Assembly (NCBI RefSeq): GCF_023702675.1
Contig: NZ_CP098478.1
Coordinates: 868,001 to 932,000 of the forward strand
Direction of reading: 5' to 3'
Length of the DNA stretch: 64,000 nucleotides
Source: Acinetobacter sp. C26M
Lineage (GTDB): Bacteria; Pseudomonadota; Gammaproteobacteria; Pseudomonadales; Moraxellaceae
The position numbers were made by a program, and so were the translations under genes. Below the pieces are notes generated by a model. That model was not told the DNA's origin and searched no databases. It saw only the letters and a program-made list of their open reading frames with translations. This document shows, in pieces, positions 10,912-22,212 of this stretch (its first letter is position 1; each line of letters begins with the position of its first letter).

Positions 10912-11380
10912 TGCTTCACCTCCAATTTGTGAAGTACCGAGTTATTTTTTATTAAGCTATTTTGTTATTGGGTGAGAGTCAAAAACCTAATTGATATATC
11001 TTTATGTCTTTAAGGTATTGTGTTTTTATTTGGTTAAAGTGTTGAAATTTATATTTTTATTATTTTGGTTTGATTCTTTTTTAAAATGTAGGTGAAATAT
11101 TAAATCGTGAGAATTTTAACTTTTTTATGATGCTTAAATCTTATTTTTATAATTGAAAAATCATTAAATAAACTTATAGAGTGATTGAAAATAAGTCAGG
11201 ATATTTTATTTTACCTAATGGTTAAAATAATGATGAACCTACAATTAAGTTGAATGAGTTGAGATTTTAAAGTGAGGTTTTAAAAATTGCCTTACTGAAT
11301 TTTGATCGCTCAGCTTTAGGTGCAAAGCAGTCTGTTATTCGACAGCAAGGCGGAGAGCCGGGAGAGTTGTTCGCTTTTTC
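10912..11380. other. 469-base non-coding stretch between benE and benK
   Basis: The sequence is very AT-rich. No gene, tRNA or convincing terminator was found. The part next to benK (10921-11090) should hold its promoter and includes the candidate BenM site at 11004-11018. The part next to benE (11290-11380) is more GC-rich and contains a weak CTGT/ACAG hairpin. In A. baylyi catA follows benE; here nothing follows. Confidence 0.5.
11004..11018 (-). promoter_or_regulatory. Candidate BenM-type site upstream of benK
   Basis: ATGT-N7-GTAT on the plus strand is a one-mismatch relative of the ATAC-N7-GTAT consensus for BenM and CatM. Its CTTTAAGGTAT half is almost identical to CTTAAAGGTAT at the site before benM (16619-16633). 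BenM is known to control benzoate transport genes in A. baylyi. Assignment here is by motif only. Confidence 0.4.
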
Positions 11381-12574
11381 TTAAGCGGATTGTGTTGCAG
11401 CGCGTTGAGTGAGGATGAGGTGTGCAATCACACCAATACAAATACCCCAAAACACAGAGCTTAATCCTAAAAAATGCATGCCTGAAGCTGTCGCTAGAAA
11501 GGTAATCAATGCGGCATCGCGCTGTTGGTCATTTTTCATAGCAACGGCAATATTGGTGGAAATTGCACCCAGTAAGGCCAAACCCGCTAATGCGGCAACC
11601 AATTCTTTCGGTAGTAAACTAAATAGCATTACAATACTGCCCGCAAACAGTCCGCCCAAAATATAAAACATCCCATTGGCAATCCCTGCGATATAACGTT
11701 TTTCTTTCAGTTCATGTGCATCTTTACCCATACATAGGGCTGCTGTAATGGACGCGAGCACAATTGTAATACCGCCAACACAGGCAACCGCTAAGGAGGC
11801 AATACTGGTTGCACTAATAATCGGTTTGGCAGGCGTGTCATAGCCACTCAGTTTCATAATTGCCATACCCGGTAAAAATTGACCTGTTAGACTCACGAGG
11901 ATTAAGGGCAGCGCCAGATTCAAGGTCGAGTTCCATGTCCATTCAGGGCTGATCCATTGCGGAATGGCGAGATTAAAACTGATCTCAACAGGATTCATTT
12001 TACCCAAAACCAAGCTCAGTAAAATTCCAGCAGCCAATACCCAAATCATGGTATAGCGCGGCATCAGCCGTTTCGCGATCAGAAACATAATCAACATGCT
12101 AAACACAATCAGCGGCATGCGATCTGTGGCTGTAAACAGATTAATGCCAAATTGAAACAAGATGCCTGCCATCATACCTGCGGCAACATCTTGAGGAATC
12201 CATTTCAGTAGTTTGTCAAAACAGCCTGTAATCCCGATCAGAAAAATCACAATCGCAGAAGTGATATAGGCGGCAACCGCTTCATTCAGGGAAATGTGTG
12301 GAAACAGGGTGACCAATAAGGCCGTTCCAGGGGCAGACCACGCGGTAATGACAGGTGTTTTATATTTAATGGAGAGATAAATCCCAGCAACTGCCGCACC
12401 GATGGAAATGCCCCAAATCCATGACACCATCATCTCTGTTGAGACATGGGCACGTTGCGCTGCCTGAAAAAAGATAATTAAGGGTCCTGAATAAGAAATC
12501 AGAACCGCAAGAAAACCTGCAACCGTGGCTGAAATAGACCAATCTTGTTTTAATGTTTTGAATAGTGTTGTCAT
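11381..12574 (-). CDS. benE: Benzoate/H+ symporter BenE
   Basis: This 397-residue integral membrane protein of the BenE family has about 11-12 hydrophobic segments. Examples are FLAVLISYSGPLIIFFQAA and VITAWSAPGTALLVTLFP. It imports benzoate with a proton. The ATG at 12574 (MTTLFKTLKQDW) is chosen over an in-frame upstream start because GGAGG lies ten bases before it. It is the last gene of the benABCDE unit and gives a second inner-membrane benzoate carrier besides BenK. Confidence 0.88.
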   Translation of the reverse strand: MTTLFKTLKQDWSISATVAGFLAVLISYSGPLIIFFQAAQRAHVSTEMMVSWIWGISIGAAVAGIYLSIKYKTPVITAWSAPGTALLVTLFPHISLNEAVAAYITSAIVIFLIGITGCFDKLLKWIPQDVAAGMMAGILFQFGINLFTATDRMPLIVFSMLIMFLIAKRLMPRYTMIWVLAAGILLSLVLGKMNPVEISFNLAIPQWISPEWTWNSTLNLALPLILVSLTGQFLPGMAIMKLSGYDTPAKPIISATSIASLAVACVGGITIVLASITAALCMGKDAHELKEKRYIAGIANGMFYILGGLFAGSIVMLFSLLPKELVAALAGLALLGAISTNIAVAMKNDQQRDAALITFLATASGMHFLGLSSVFWGICIGVIAHLILTQRAATQSA

Positions 12575-12628
12575 TCTCTGATGGCCTCCATGCACATCCT
12601 GTACTTGATCTGAAATGCAAAATCAGGG

Positions 12629-13414
12629 CTAACCCTGATCCCCACCTCCCACAGGGATGACGCTACCCGTGATATAGGAGGCATCATCGGACGCAACAAA
12701 GACAATCGCTTTGACCTGTTCCTCAATGCTGCCATAACGGCCCATAAAAGTACGATCTATGGTTTGATCCACCACTTGTTGCATCCAGTCTTTTTCTTTT
12801 TGACTGAGTGGGTTGTTATTGCGTGGTACTTTGCGAGGTGGGGCTTCGGTTCCACCAGTGGCGATGGCATTGACGCGAATTCCATCTTTGGCATGTTCAA
12901 AGGCCAACGATGCTGTCAGTGCATTGACACCACCTTTGGCAGCTGAGTAGGGAATACGGTTAATCCCACGAGTCGCAATCGATGAAACATTGACGATAAC
13001 ACCAGCCTGTTGCTGAATCATTGCAGGCAAGACCGCTCGGCAGCACCATAAAGTTGGAAACAACGAACGATTCACTTCCTTGATAATTTCCTGTTCAGAA
13101 AATTCCTGAAAAGGTTTCATCCAGATTGCACCACCGACATTGTTGATCAGCACATCAACTCGACCAAACTGTTCAATGGCTTTGGCAACCACGCTTTGTG
13201 CACCTGCAAAGCTTTCCAGATCGGCTTGAATGGTAATGGCATCAGCACCCAAGGTTTTGACTTCGGTTAGTACCTCCTGCACATAATCAGAACGATCTGC
13301 CAGAACCAGCTGGGCACCTTCTTTAGCCAGTTGTAGTGCAACCCCACGGCCAATGCCCTGAGCACTGCCTGTGACAATTACCACTTTATGCTTAAATCTT
13401 TGAGTTTGAGACAT
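12629..13414 (-). CDS. benD: cis-Dihydroxycyclohexadiene carboxylate dehydrogenase BenD
   Basis: This 261-residue classical short-chain dehydrogenase has the nucleotide motif VTGSAQGIGRGVA near residues 14-26, NNVGG, the catalytic Ser (VNVSSIA) and YSAAKGG. It oxidises benzoate cis-diol with NAD, and the product loses CO2 to give catechol. AGGA precedes the ATG. It lies between benC and benE on one minus-strand transcript, which with the dehydrogenase signature makes BenD the clear call. Confidence 0.93.
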   Translation of the reverse strand: MSQTQRFKHKVVIVTGSAQGIGRGVALQLAKEGAQLVLADRSDYVQEVLTEVKTLGADAITIQADLESFAGAQSVVAKAIEQFGRVDVLINNVGGAIWMKPFQEFSEQEIIKEVNRSLFPTLWCCRAVLPAMIQQQAGVIVNVSSIATRGINRIPYSAAKGGVNALTASLAFEHAKDGIRVNAIATGGTEAPPRKVPRNNNPLSQKEKDWMQQVVDQTIDRTFMGRYGSIEEQVKAIVFVASDDASYITGSVIPVGGGDQG

Positions 13415-13435
13415 GGCTTGGTTTTCCTGTAGCTA

Positions 13436-14518
<1,083 letters not shown>

Positions 14519-14524
14519 CTATTT

Positions 14525-15025
14525 TTACAGGTGGTAGATATCAATCACTTGATTGATATAGTCATTTTTGAGTACGACATACTTGCTTAGAATTTTTGCT
14601 TCAGCACCAGAACAATCAATCACATAACGTGACATGCCAAAGTAGCTATAGGTGGTTTTATAGCGGAAGCTCAAGGTATTCCAATTGAAGCGAACCGTGA
14701 GTTTATCTCCGTCGCGCGCTACGATTTCAACGTTGGCAATATTGTGGCAAGTACGGGTATCAGGCATGGTGGCAGAGGAGCGTTCCGTTTTGATTCGGAA
14801 CACACGGTCTTCTAAACCTTGGCGATCTGGATAATAAATCAGGGAGATTTCCGCTTGCGGATCTTCGGTGAGTTGATCATTGTCATCCCATGCTGGCATC
14901 CAGAAACTGGCTTCAGGCGCATAGCAGTTCAGCCAGTCATCCCATTGTTCATCATCTAAAAAGCGTGCTTCACGGTAGAGAAACTGGGCAATATTTTCCA
15001 AGCTGGTTTTATCTTGAATACTCAT
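14525..15025 (-). CDS. benB: Benzoate 1,2-dioxygenase small (beta) subunit BenB
   Basis: This 166-residue ring-hydroxylating dioxygenase beta subunit has an NTF2-like fold. It carries typical segments such as [20 protein letters not shown] and [19 protein letters not shown]. It supports the alpha subunit structurally in an alpha3-beta3 complex. The ATG overlaps the end of benA by four bases (ATGA) with GGAGAA upstream, so translation is coupled. Confidence 0.95.
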   Translation of the reverse strand: MSIQDKTSLENIAQFLYREARFLDDEQWDDWLNCYAPEASFWMPAWDDNDQLTEDPQAEISLIYYPDRQGLEDRVFRIKTERSSATMPDTRTCHNIANVEIVARDGDKLTVRFNWNTLSFRYKTTYSYFGMSRYVIDCSGAEAKILSKYVVLKNDYINQVIDIYHL

Positions 15026-16404
15026 GCATTTTCTCCTTGAGCCGCGATTTGCTTCTCAGCGACAATGGCGTGTTTCATGGTATGCAGCCAGTATTGATGT
15101 TGCGCCAGATAGAGGCCTTCATCTTCGGTTTTAATTCCGCTGAGCATCGGTTTGAGACCAATTTCATTGGCTGCATCATCGGGGCCATAAATCCAGTGTT
15201 TTGAACCACGGCACATGTCGTTCCATTCCAGCGCGATGCCTGCATAACCAGCCTGACAGGCACGGAATTCTTCTAGATCATCGGGTGTGGCCATGCCTGA
15301 GGCATTAAAGAAATCTTCGTATTGACGAATACGACGCGCACGCGCCTCTGGCGCTTCACCTTTTGGTGCAATACAGTAGATTGTCACTTCAGTGCGATCG
15401 ACCGAAATAGGGCGCAATACACGAATTTGCGAACCGAACTGATCCATCAAATACACGTTTGGATAGAGGCACAGATTACGCGAGCGTTCGATCATCCATT
15501 TCGACATCGCGGCACCGTATTTCTCGGTATATTCATCTGCTTTAGGGAAGTTTGGGCGATCTTCTGGATTGGCCCATTGCGTCCATAGCAACATATGACC
15601 ATTTTCAAAGCCATAAGAACCACCGCCTTGCTTGCCCCAAGAACCTGCGCTCATGGCACGAATATTATCGGCTGCCTGTGTTTCTTTGCGGTGTTGTGTG
15701 GTTGCGGCATAGTTCCAGTGCACTGCTGAAACGTGATAACCATCGGCACCATTTTCAGCGGTGAGTTTCCAATTCCCTTCATAAGTATAGGATGATGTAC
15801 CGCGTAGAACTTCTAAACCATGCTCGGATTGATCGACAATCATGTCGATAATTTTGCTGGTTTCACCCAAGAATTCTTCAAGTGATGGCACATCAGGATT
15901 GAGGCTGCCGAACAAGAAACCTTTGTAGTTTTCAAAACGTGCGACTTTTTTCAGATCATGTGAACCGTCTTGGTTAAAGCAATCGGAATAACCTGCTTCA
16001 CTTGGGTCTTTAACTTTGAGGAGTTTACCTGAGTTGTTAAAGGTCCAACCGTGGAAAGGGCAAGTGTAAGTGGCTTTGTTCCCGCGTTTATGACGGCAAA
16101 GTTGGGCACCACGATGCGAACAAGCATTGATCATGGCGTTCAGTTCGCCGTTACGATTACGGGCGATGATGACAGGTTGACGACCAATATGAGTGGTGTA
16201 GAAATCGTTGTTATTGGGGATTTGACTTTCATGTGCAAGATAAACCCAATTGCCTTCAAAAATGTATTTCATTTCAAGGTCAAATAGGGCTTGATCGGTA
16301 AATACTGATCGATGTAGTTTAAATTCACCGGTGTCGATATTATCGACCAGTAATTCATCAATGCGGTCTAGATGGCTGGTATTGATTACAGGAATACGTG
16401 GCAT
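15022..16404 (-). CDS. benA: Benzoate 1,2-dioxygenase large (alpha) subunit BenA
   Basis: This 460-residue catalytic subunit hydroxylates benzoate to a cis-1,2-diol. The Rieske cluster ligands are seen as [11 protein letters not shown] and CPFHGW (residues about 94-120). The mononuclear iron site is in [15 protein letters not shown]. The ATG at 16404 ([14 protein letters not shown]) is preferred over one at 16440, because GGAG lies eight bases before it and known BenA proteins begin the same way. It is the first gene of benABCDE and divergent from benM. Confidence 0.95.
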   Translation of the reverse strand: MPRIPVINTSHLDRIDELLVDNIDTGEFKLHRSVFTDQALFDLEMKYIFEGNWVYLAHESQIPNNNDFYTTHIGRQPVIIARNRNGELNAMINACSHRGAQLCRHKRGNKATYTCPFHGWTFNNSGKLLKVKDPSEAGYSDCFNQDGSHDLKKVARFENYKGFLFGSLNPDVPSLEEFLGETSKIIDMIVDQSEHGLEVLRGTSSYTYEGNWKLTAENGADGYHVSAVHWNYAATTQHRKETQAADNIRAMSAGSWGKQGGGSYGFENGHMLLWTQWANPEDRPNFPKADEYTEKYGAAMSKWMIERSRNLCLYPNVYLMDQFGSQIRVLRPISVDRTEVTIYCIAPKGEAPEARARRIRQYEDFFNASGMATPDDLEEFRACQAGYAGIALEWNDMCRGSKHWIYGPDDAANEIGLKPMLSGIKTEDEGLYLAQHQYWLHTMKHAIVAEKQIAAQGENA

Positions 16405-16566
16405 GTCCGTTCTCCGACTTTCCAAAACTGTGGAAGTCATCGAGTTGCGCTTAAAGCGTCTCGATATCCTAATATGTTGTGTTGTGGCTTGAACCGATAA
16501 GGATGAATGTGGGCAGCTGGAATCTAGCGGAAGCGATTCATAACTTCATCGGTTTATCTCTTGTCT

Positions 16567-16581
16567 ATACCTTAAAAGAAT
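16567..16581. promoter_or_regulatory. Candidate BenM operator (ATAC-N7-GAAT)
   Basis: The reverse complement of this site is ATTC-N7-GTAT, the form described for the second BenM site at the A. baylyi benA promoter. It lies in the benA-benM divergent region, 52 bases (about five helical turns) from the other candidate. Confidence 0.55.
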
Positions 16582-16618
16582 GAGTAAACTCTGTCTAAGA
16601 CCGAATTTATATTTTTAT

Positions 16619-16633
16619 ATATCTTAAAGGTAT
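16619..16633. promoter_or_regulatory. Candidate BenM operator next to benM start (ATAT-N7-GTAT)
   Basis: The site has one mismatch to ATAC-N7-GTAT and ends ten bases before the benM ATG. It shares the core TTAAAGGTAT with the site at 16567 (CTTAAAA) and the benK-upstream site. Binding here would fit autoregulation of benM. Confidence 0.5.
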
Positions 16634-16642
16634 GGAAGCCTC

Positions 16643-17602
16643 ATGGAATTACGTCATTTACGGTATTTTGTTGCGGTTGTTGAAGAACAAAGCTTCACCA
16701 AGGCTGCAGAAAAACTATTTATTGCTCAACCACCTTTGAGTCGGCAGATTCAAAATTTGGAAAGTGAGTTGGGTATTCAACTGTTTGAGCGGGGCAGCCG
16801 ACCTCTACAAACCACACCTGCGGGACATTTCTTTTATCAGCATGCGATTAAACTTTTGTCTAATGCTGAAGAAATTAAAAGTATGGCGAAACGGATTGGA
16901 CTGATTGAACGCAGTGTCACGATTGGTTTTGTCGGATCGTTACTGTATGGATTGTTACCTCGGATCATTTATTTATTTAGACAACAGCAGCCACATCTCA
17001 ATATTCAATTGGTAGAAATGAGTACTACAGAACAACTGCAAGCCTTAAAAGAAGGACGCATTGATGTGGGGTTTGGACGCTTGCGGATTAGTGATCCTGC
17101 GGTAAGACGGATTTTATTGCGGAAGGAGCGTTTGGTTGTAGCAGCGCATACCAGCCATCCGATTGCACAGCGGACGGAAGGGGTATATCTCGCAGATCTG
17201 ATTGATGAGAAGATGTTTATGTATCCCACATCTCCAAAGCCTAATTTTTCGACCCAGCTTTTAAATATTTTTGCTGAACATAGTTTAGTGCCAAAAAATA
17301 TGCATGAGGTACGAGAAATTCAACTGGCCCTAGGACTGGTGGCAGCAGGTGAAGGCTTGTGTGTGATTCCTGCCAGTGCTGATACCATTCGTTTTCCGCA
17401 TCTCAATTATATTCCAATTCTGGATAATGGAGCCGTCAGCCCAATCTTTCTGACCGCACGGGCAATGGATCGTAGCGAAGACTTACAACTGTTATTTGAT
17501 TGTGTTTATCAGGTGTATGATCTGGAAGGTATTCCATATCAGCGGACTGTGTTTACATTGGATCAGAATCCGATTGATGATTCTAATGGAATTGATTTTT
17601 AA
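16643..17602 (+). CDS. benM: LysR-type regulator BenM
   Basis: This 319-residue LysR regulator has an N-terminal winged helix (MELRHLRYFVAVVEEQSFTK, then AEKLFIAQPPLSRQ) and an effector domain. It is divergent from benA, as BenM is in A. baylyi, where it responds to benzoate and cis,cis-muconate. Residues that separate BenM from its paralogue CatM are of BenM type: Arg160 (LLRKER) and Tyr292, equivalent to Tyr293 of A. baylyi BenM, along with Arg146. The C-terminus is about 15 residues longer than I recall for A. baylyi BenM. The muconate pathway genes it would also control are not in the window. Confidence 0.9.
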   Translation: MELRHLRYFVAVVEEQSFTKAAEKLFIAQPPLSRQIQNLESELGIQLFERGSRPLQTTPAGHFFYQHAIKLLSNAEEIKSMAKRIGLIERSVTIGFVGSLLYGLLPRIIYLFRQQQPHLNIQLVEMSTTEQLQALKEGRIDVGFGRLRISDPAVRRILLRKERLVVAAHTSHPIAQRTEGVYLADLIDEKMFMYPTSPKPNFSTQLLNIFAEHSLVPKNMHEVREIQLALGLVAAGEGLCVIPASADTIRFPHLNYIPILDNGAVSPIFLTARAMDRSEDLQLLFDCVYQVYDLEGIPYQRTVFTLDQNPIDDSNGIDF

Positions 17603-17616
17603 ACGGATATAAAATA

Positions 17617-17654
17617 AAAATGCCTAGTGTCAAAAATAAGAACTAGGCATTTGT
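17617..17654. terminator. Bidirectional terminator between benM and peroxiredoxin gene
   Basis: The inverted repeat AAATGCCTAGT/ACTAGGCATTT has a 13-base loop, with A-rich sequence on one side and TTGTTT on the other. It lies between convergent genes. Confidence 0.75.
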
Positions 17655-17681
17655 TTACTAGAAAATTGATATTCAAAGCGA

Positions 17682-18257
17682 TTATTTGCTTTGTAAAGTT
17701 TTTAAATCCTTTAACACTTGATCGGCATGAGTTTGAGTATTCACACTGGTGTAGTGATACATCACCGCACCTTGAGGATTAATCAAAAAACTCTCGCGTT
17801 TGGCAATTTTAGTAATACCCAAGTTTCGAACAATACCAAATTTAGTTGCCAGTTCACCTTTGTCATCTGCAAGAATTGGGAACGGTAGACCGAGTTTTTC
17901 GGAGAATTTCTGATGTGATGCAACATCATCTAGACTGACACCCAGAACCACAGCATTTGATTTGGTAAATTGAGGGTAGAGTGATTTAAATTGATTGGCT
18001 TCTTGGGTACAACCAGCAGTGTTGTCTTTAGGGTAGAAATATAGCACCACCCATTTGCCTTTATATTGATTTAAGGTGTGCCATTTGCCAGTTTGATCTT
18101 GCAGTTTAAAGTCTGGTGCAGACTGTCCAACCCATTCTTTTTGTGCAGTATCTTGCTTAGAAAATAAGGTACTTTGTGCGCTACTGAGTGTTGGTGCGCC
18201 GAGTAAAAAAAGTGAACTACATAAAACGAGAACTTTGGACTTTATCGTATTCATCAT
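17682..18257 (-). CDS. Exported peroxiredoxin, BCP/AhpC-TSA family, single Cys
   Basis: This 191-residue protein has a signal peptide (MMNTIKSKVLVLCSSLFLLG, cleaved near LSSAQS), so it should act in the periplasm. The thioredoxin-like fold begins at VGQSAPDFKLQDQTGK. The peroxidatic Cys is in PKDNTAGCTQEANQF. The BCP family usually has a second Cys five residues on (CTxEACxF); here it is Asn, and there is no other Cys in the mature protein. It should therefore be a 1-Cys enzyme needing an outside thiol. It reduces peroxides; the partner is unknown. It is a lone gene convergent with benM. Confidence 0.85.
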   Translation of the reverse strand: MMNTIKSKVLVLCSSLFLLGAPTLSSAQSTLFSKQDTAQKEWVGQSAPDFKLQDQTGKWHTLNQYKGKWVVLYFYPKDNTAGCTQEANQFKSLYPQFTKSNAVVLGVSLDDVASHQKFSEKLGLPFPILADDKGELATKFGIVRNLGITKIAKRESFLINPQGAVMYHYTSVNTQTHADQVLKDLKTLQSK

Positions 18258-18391
18258 GTTGATCTCAAAGTGTAATAGCAGCTACTTTAGCAAATTTAGA
18301 AATTGAATGTGTTAGAAAATTCTTTACAGGATTTTGATCTGCTTTATATATTTAAATTGAATAGTGATTTAAAAAAAGAAAAGGTAAAAGC

Positions 18392-18721
18392 ATGAATGTT
18401 GGTGCAGTTCTGATTAAATTAAAAACAAATAGGCAGGCTGAGGTCGAGGCTTGGCAGCAAGAAATTCAACGACGTAAAGAAGAAGCCATTCAAACACTTC
18501 AAGCCGAGGGGGTAACTGTTGAATCTTGGTTTCAACTTGAATTGAATGGCGATCATTATTTGCTCGCCTATATGCGTGCTAAAGATATTGCTCATGCACA
18601 GCAGGTGGCGAGAAATAGTTGCTTTGATATTGATCAAGTTCATCGACAGTTCAAGCAACATTGGGAGCAAGTGATTCCAGCGCAGCTTTTGGTAGATTTG
18701 GAAAATAATAACGAATGTTAA
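18392..18721 (+). CDS. Small cytoplasmic protein of DUF6176 type
   Basis: This 109-residue soluble protein has no signal peptide or membrane segment. Its form is a ferredoxin-like alpha-beta pattern: a strand VGAVLIKLK, a long basic helix with many Glu/Gln, then a strand VESWFQLELNGDHYLLAYM. This resembles the DUF6176 family, whose role is unknown. It sits 12 bases upstream of bioH and probably shares its transcript. No catalytic motif was seen. Confidence 0.6.
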   Translation: MNVGAVLIKLKTNRQAEVEAWQQEIQRRKEEAIQTLQAEGVTVESWFQLELNGDHYLLAYMRAKDIAHAQQVARNSCFDIDQVHRQFKQHWEQVIPAQLLVDLENNNEC

Positions 18722-18733
18722 TCAGCGTATACT

Positions 18734-19477
18734 GTGTTGAAGTTTTTGGAATTGAGCAAACGCGTGATCTATAAGATTCTACTCATCACAGGATGGGGTG
18801 GTGGTTCTGAATTATTAAAACCTTTACATGAGGCTTTAGAACAAAAGGGACATAGTGTTGAGCGGATAAATATCTTTAATGCGCTGGATAATGACATTTT
18901 GCAACAGCATGTCGAACTTGCAGTGAAGTTTGATGTGATTGTCGGATGGTCGCTTGGCGGACAACTGGCAACTTTATTGGTCGATCAAATTCAACAACAA
19001 TATGCTGAGCAGAAAGTTTTAATCACTTTAGCGTCGAATCCATGTTTTGTGGCACAAGCAGATTGGATGACTGCCATGCCTGTTGAAACCTTTATCCAAT
19101 TCAAACAGTCATTTGAACAGGATGCTATTACTACGCTAAAACGGTTTGGCTTATTGGTGTGTCAAGGTGCCAGTTCAGCAAAAAAAGACTTTTTGGCTAT
19201 GCAGAAATTGATTCGTCCACAGCCGATAGCATTGCTTAGGGTCGGATTGCAGTTGCTGGAGCAATTAAAACTGGTTGAGTTGTATGAAAATTATCAGGGT
19301 AGACAGTTGCATGTCTTTGCCGAGCATGATGCTTTAGTTCCTTACCAAGTTATGCGAAAAACTAAAGATTTGGCTACAAAGAATCTATCTGTTGTTTCGA
19401 TCGATGGCGCTTCACATGGTTTCCCATGTTTTATGGTTGAGCAGACTGTGCAAATAATTGAAGATTTTATTCAATAG
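18734..19477 (+). CDS. bioH: Pimeloyl-ACP methyl ester esterase BioH-like hydrolase
   Basis: This 247-residue alpha/beta hydrolase has the nucleophile elbow GWSLGG, the acid in FAEHDALVP and the His in DGASHGFP. The oxyanion region LLITGWGGG and the segment ASNPCFVAQADWMT fit BioH, which removes the methyl group from pimeloyl-ACP to end the BioC-BioH route. It is 298 bases upstream of bioAFCD, which supports this role. The start is uncertain: a GTG at 18734 has no good Shine-Dalgarno sequence, and a GTG at 18764 (VIYKILLITGW) would also keep the whole fold. Confidence 0.72.
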   Translation: MLKFLELSKRVIYKILLITGWGGGSELLKPLHEALEQKGHSVERINIFNALDNDILQQHVELAVKFDVIVGWSLGGQLATLLVDQIQQQYAEQKVLITLASNPCFVAQADWMTAMPVETFIQFKQSFEQDAITTLKRFGLLVCQGASSAKKDFLAMQKLIRPQPIALLRVGLQLLEQLKLVELYENYQGRQLHVFAEHDALVPYQVMRKTKDLATKNLSVVSIDGASHGFPCFMVEQTVQIIEDFIQ

Positions 19478-19622
19478 ACGGTTTAATCTTGCTTGAATTG
19501 AAAGTTCTCGCAATATATTTTAGATTTTGACAAGTTTAAGATTATGCTTACAGATTTTAAATCTGTTTAAGGCGGAGTCGTACTGAGTTTTAATTTAATT
19601 TCAGGATAAGCTTTCAGCTAGA

Positions 19623-19716
19623 CTTACTTTGGTTTTGCCCAAAGTAAGCAAAGGCATTTGTTAAGCTGATGGTACATCCTTGATACTACAGCTTAACAGG
19701 CGGCATCCATGCCGCC
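19623..19716 (+). repeat. Structured three-hairpin repeat R2, upstream of bioA
   Basis: It has three consecutive hairpins. The first is CTTACTTTGG/CCAAAGTAAG at 19623-19648. The second is GTTAAGCTG with a bulged A and TGGTA, loop CATCCTTGA, then TACTA and CAGCTTAAC (19660-19697). The third is GGCGGCAT-CC-ATGCCGCC (19699-19716). An inverted copy with paired compensatory changes lies after bioD (23645-23739). There is no coding potential. Function is unknown; its position suggests an RNA-level role or a mobile REP-like element. Confidence 0.75.
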
Positions 19717-19775
19717 TCCATGATGGTAGAAACTGCCATGAATTTAATTGGCTTAGGATGAGGAGTAAATAAAGG

Positions 19776-21071
19776 ATGACAGACCCATTTGATTTAGAAC
19801 ATATATGGCATCCCTATACTTCGATGTTAAATCCACTGCCAACTTTTAAAGTGAAACGTGCCTATGGTGCGACGATTGAATTAGAAGATGGTCGAACTTT
19901 AGTTGATGGCATGTCGTCATGGTGGTGTGCAATTCATGGCTATAACCATCCTGAACTAAACCAAGCAATTTCAGATCAATTACAAAACATGGCGCATATC
20001 ATGTTCGGTGGTTTGACCCACGAACCTGCAATTGAATTAGGTAAATTATTATTAAAAATTACGCCGCCGAACTTAGATAAGATTTTCTACGCAGACTCAG
20101 GTTCGGTTGCCGTAGAAGTAGCGTTAAAAATGGCAGTTCAATATTGGGCTGCATTAAACAAACCAGAGAAAACCAATTTTATTACTACCCGTTCTGGTTA
20201 TCATGGTGACACCTGGAATGCGATGTCTGTGTGTGATCCAGTCACGGGGATGCATCAAATTTTTGGTACAAGTTTACCAAATCGAATTTTTGTACCCGCG
20301 CCACAAAGCCGCTTCGATGGTGAATGGGATCCACAAGATATTCAGCAGCTCAAACAGCAGATTGAACAGCATCATCAGAGTATTGCTGCACTGATTATCG
20401 AACCGATTGTACAAGGTGCGGGAGGGATGCGTTTTTATCATCCTGAATATTTACGTCAAGCCAAGGCCTTATGTGAGCAATATAACTTGTTATTGATCTT
20501 TGATGAGATTGCGACAGGTTTTGGGCGCACAGGTAAAATGTTTGCTTGGGAACATGCCCAAGTTGAACCCGATATTATGTGTATTGGCAAAGGTTTAACG
20601 GGCGGTTATATGACGCTGTCTGCAACCTTGACCACTAAGCAAGTGGCTGAAACCATTAGTCGTGGTGAAGCAGGTGTGTTTATGCATGGCCCAACCTTTA
20701 TGGCGAATCCGCTGGCCTGTGCAGTAGCATTAAGAAGTACGCAATTATTGGTTGAGCAAGATTGGCAAGCCAATATTCAACGGATTGAAAAGATTCTGGC
20801 TGAACAATTAACAGATTTAGCTCAGCTCGATCACGTTGCTAATGTACGTGTTTTAGGTGCGATTGGTGTGGTTGAATTGACATCTAATGTCGACATGAAA
20901 ACCTTACAGCAGCAGTTTGTTGAACGTGGTATTTGGGTACGCCCATTTGGGAAATTGGTCTATGTAATGCCACCGTATGTGATTAGTGATGACGAGCTAC
21001 ATTATCTATTAACACAGATGAGTGAAGTGGTGAAAAATATGCAAGGAGTAAATGTGAATGTCCTTGCTTGA
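19776..21071 (+). CDS. bioA: Adenosylmethionine-8-amino-7-oxononanoate aminotransferase BioA
   Basis: This 431-residue PLP enzyme of class III transfers the amino group of S-adenosylmethionine to KAPA, making DAPA in biotin synthesis. Family marks are the start [57 protein letters not shown] and the PLP-binding Lys in [17 protein letters not shown] lies about 12 bases before the ATG. The gene begins the bioA-F-C-D operon and overlaps bioF by 14 bases. Confidence 0.97.
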   Translation: MTDPFDLEHIWHPYTSMLNPLPTFKVKRAYGATIELEDGRTLVDGMSSWWCAIHGYNHPELNQAISDQLQNMAHIMFGGLTHEPAIELGKLLLKITPPNLDKIFYADSGSVAVEVALKMAVQYWAALNKPEKTNFITTRSGYHGDTWNAMSVCDPVTGMHQIFGTSLPNRIFVPAPQSRFDGEWDPQDIQQLKQQIEQHHQSIAALIIEPIVQGAGGMRFYHPEYLRQAKALCEQYNLLLIFDEIATGFGRTGKMFAWEHAQVEPDIMCIGKGLTGGYMTLSATLTTKQVAETISRGEAGVFMHGPTFMANPLACAVALRSTQLLVEQDWQANIQRIEKILAEQLTDLAQLDHVANVRVLGAIGVVELTSNVDMKTLQQQFVERGIWVRPFGKLVYVMPPYVISDDELHYLLTQMSEVVKNMQGVNVNVLA

Positions 21072-22212
21072 TCATTATGCCGAGCAGCTTGAGCAACTTA
21101 AACAACAGGGCAATTTCCGCCAATTCACTTCAAATCAGCAATCTGGACGATGGATTACCATTCAAGATCGAACCATGTTGAATCTGGCATCCAATGATTA
21201 TTTAGGTTTGGCAGCTGATTTGCATTTAAGAGAAGAATTTCTTGATACACTGAAAATCGAACGAGCGCTCTTTAGTTCATCTTCTTCACGCTTACTGACG
21301 GGGAATTTTGCAGAATATGAACAATTTGAAAATAGCCTAAGCAAAGCCTTTGGTCGTGCTGCCTTACTCTTTAATAGTGGCTACCACATGAATATCGGTA
21401 TTTTGCCTGCTTTGTGTGATAGTAAAACCGTGGTTTTGGCCGATAAGCTGGTGCATGCCAGTATGATTGATGGGATTCGTCTGTCGACTGCTCAATATGT
21501 TCGTTATCGTCATAATGATTTGCAGCATCTGGAACAGTTATTGCAAAAGTATCATCAAGATGAGCAAGTTGAACGCATTATCGTAGTGACTGAAAGTATT
21601 TTTAGTATGGATGGTGACGAGACTGATTTAGCTGCATTGGCTCAGTTAAAGCAACGTTTTGCCAAAACCATGTTGTATGTTGATGAAGCACATGCGATTG
21701 GCGTCAGGGGTGAGCAAGGTCTGGGTTGTGCTGAACAATATGACGTATTGGATCAGATTGATTTCTTGGTTGGAACCTTTGGTAAAGCAATTGCATCAGT
21801 GGGCGGTTATATCATTTGTGATTCGATTATCCGTGACTATCTGATTAATAAAATGCGCCCGTTGATTTTTAGTACCGCTTTGCCTCCAATCTCGATGGCA
21901 TGGTCAGATTTTATTTTTCATAAAGTGTTGAGCATGCGGCAACAGCGTCAGCACTTAGCTGAGATCAGCCAATATTTACAGCAAGCAGTGATTATGAAAG
22001 GTTTTTCAAGCCCATCGAGCAGTCATATCATTCCGATTATTTTGGGTGAAAGCCAAGCTGCGATTGAAAAAGCACGCTATGTACAACAACAAGGTTTTTA
22101 TGCCATGCCGGTACGCCCACCAACAGTACCGCAAAATAGTTCACGCCTGCGTATTTCATTAACCTCTTTGGTGCAAAAAAATGAATTGGAACAATTGGTG
22201 GAGTATTTGTGA
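21058..22212 (+). CDS. bioF: 8-amino-7-oxononanoate synthase BioF
   Basis: This 384-residue alpha-oxoamine synthase condenses pimeloyl-ACP with alanine to form KAPA. The segments [42 protein letters not shown] and the PLP Lys region [14 protein letters not shown] are typical. AAGGAG lies before its ATG inside the end of bioA. The last four bases overlap the GTG of bioC. Translation through the operon is coupled. Confidence 0.96.
   Translation: MSLLDHYAEQLEQLKQQGNFRQFTSNQQSGRWITIQDRTMLNLASNDYLGLAADLHLREEFLDTLKIERALFSSSSSRLLTGNFAEYEQFENSLSKAFGRAALLFNSGYHMNIGILPALCDSKTVVLADKLVHASMIDGIRLSTAQYVRYRHNDLQHLEQLLQKYHQDEQVERIIVVTESIFSMDGDETDLAALAQLKQRFAKTMLYVDEAHAIGVRGEQGLGCAEQYDVLDQIDFLVGTFGKAIASVGGYIICDSIIRDYLINKMRPLIFSTALPPISMAWSDFIFHKVLSMRQQRQHLAEISQYLQQAVIMKGFSSPSSSHIIPIILGESQAAIEKARYVQQQGFYAMPVRPPTVPQNSSRLRISLTSLVQKNELEQLVEYL

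Noticed and set aside
10912..11380. Remnant of catA between benE and benK
   Set aside because: Neither strand shows fragments resembling catechol dioxygenase; the sequence is AT-rich and non-coding.
16643..17602. CatM rather than BenM
   Set aside because: The residues typical of BenM (Arg160 and the Tyr equivalent to 293) are present and the gene is divergent from benA.
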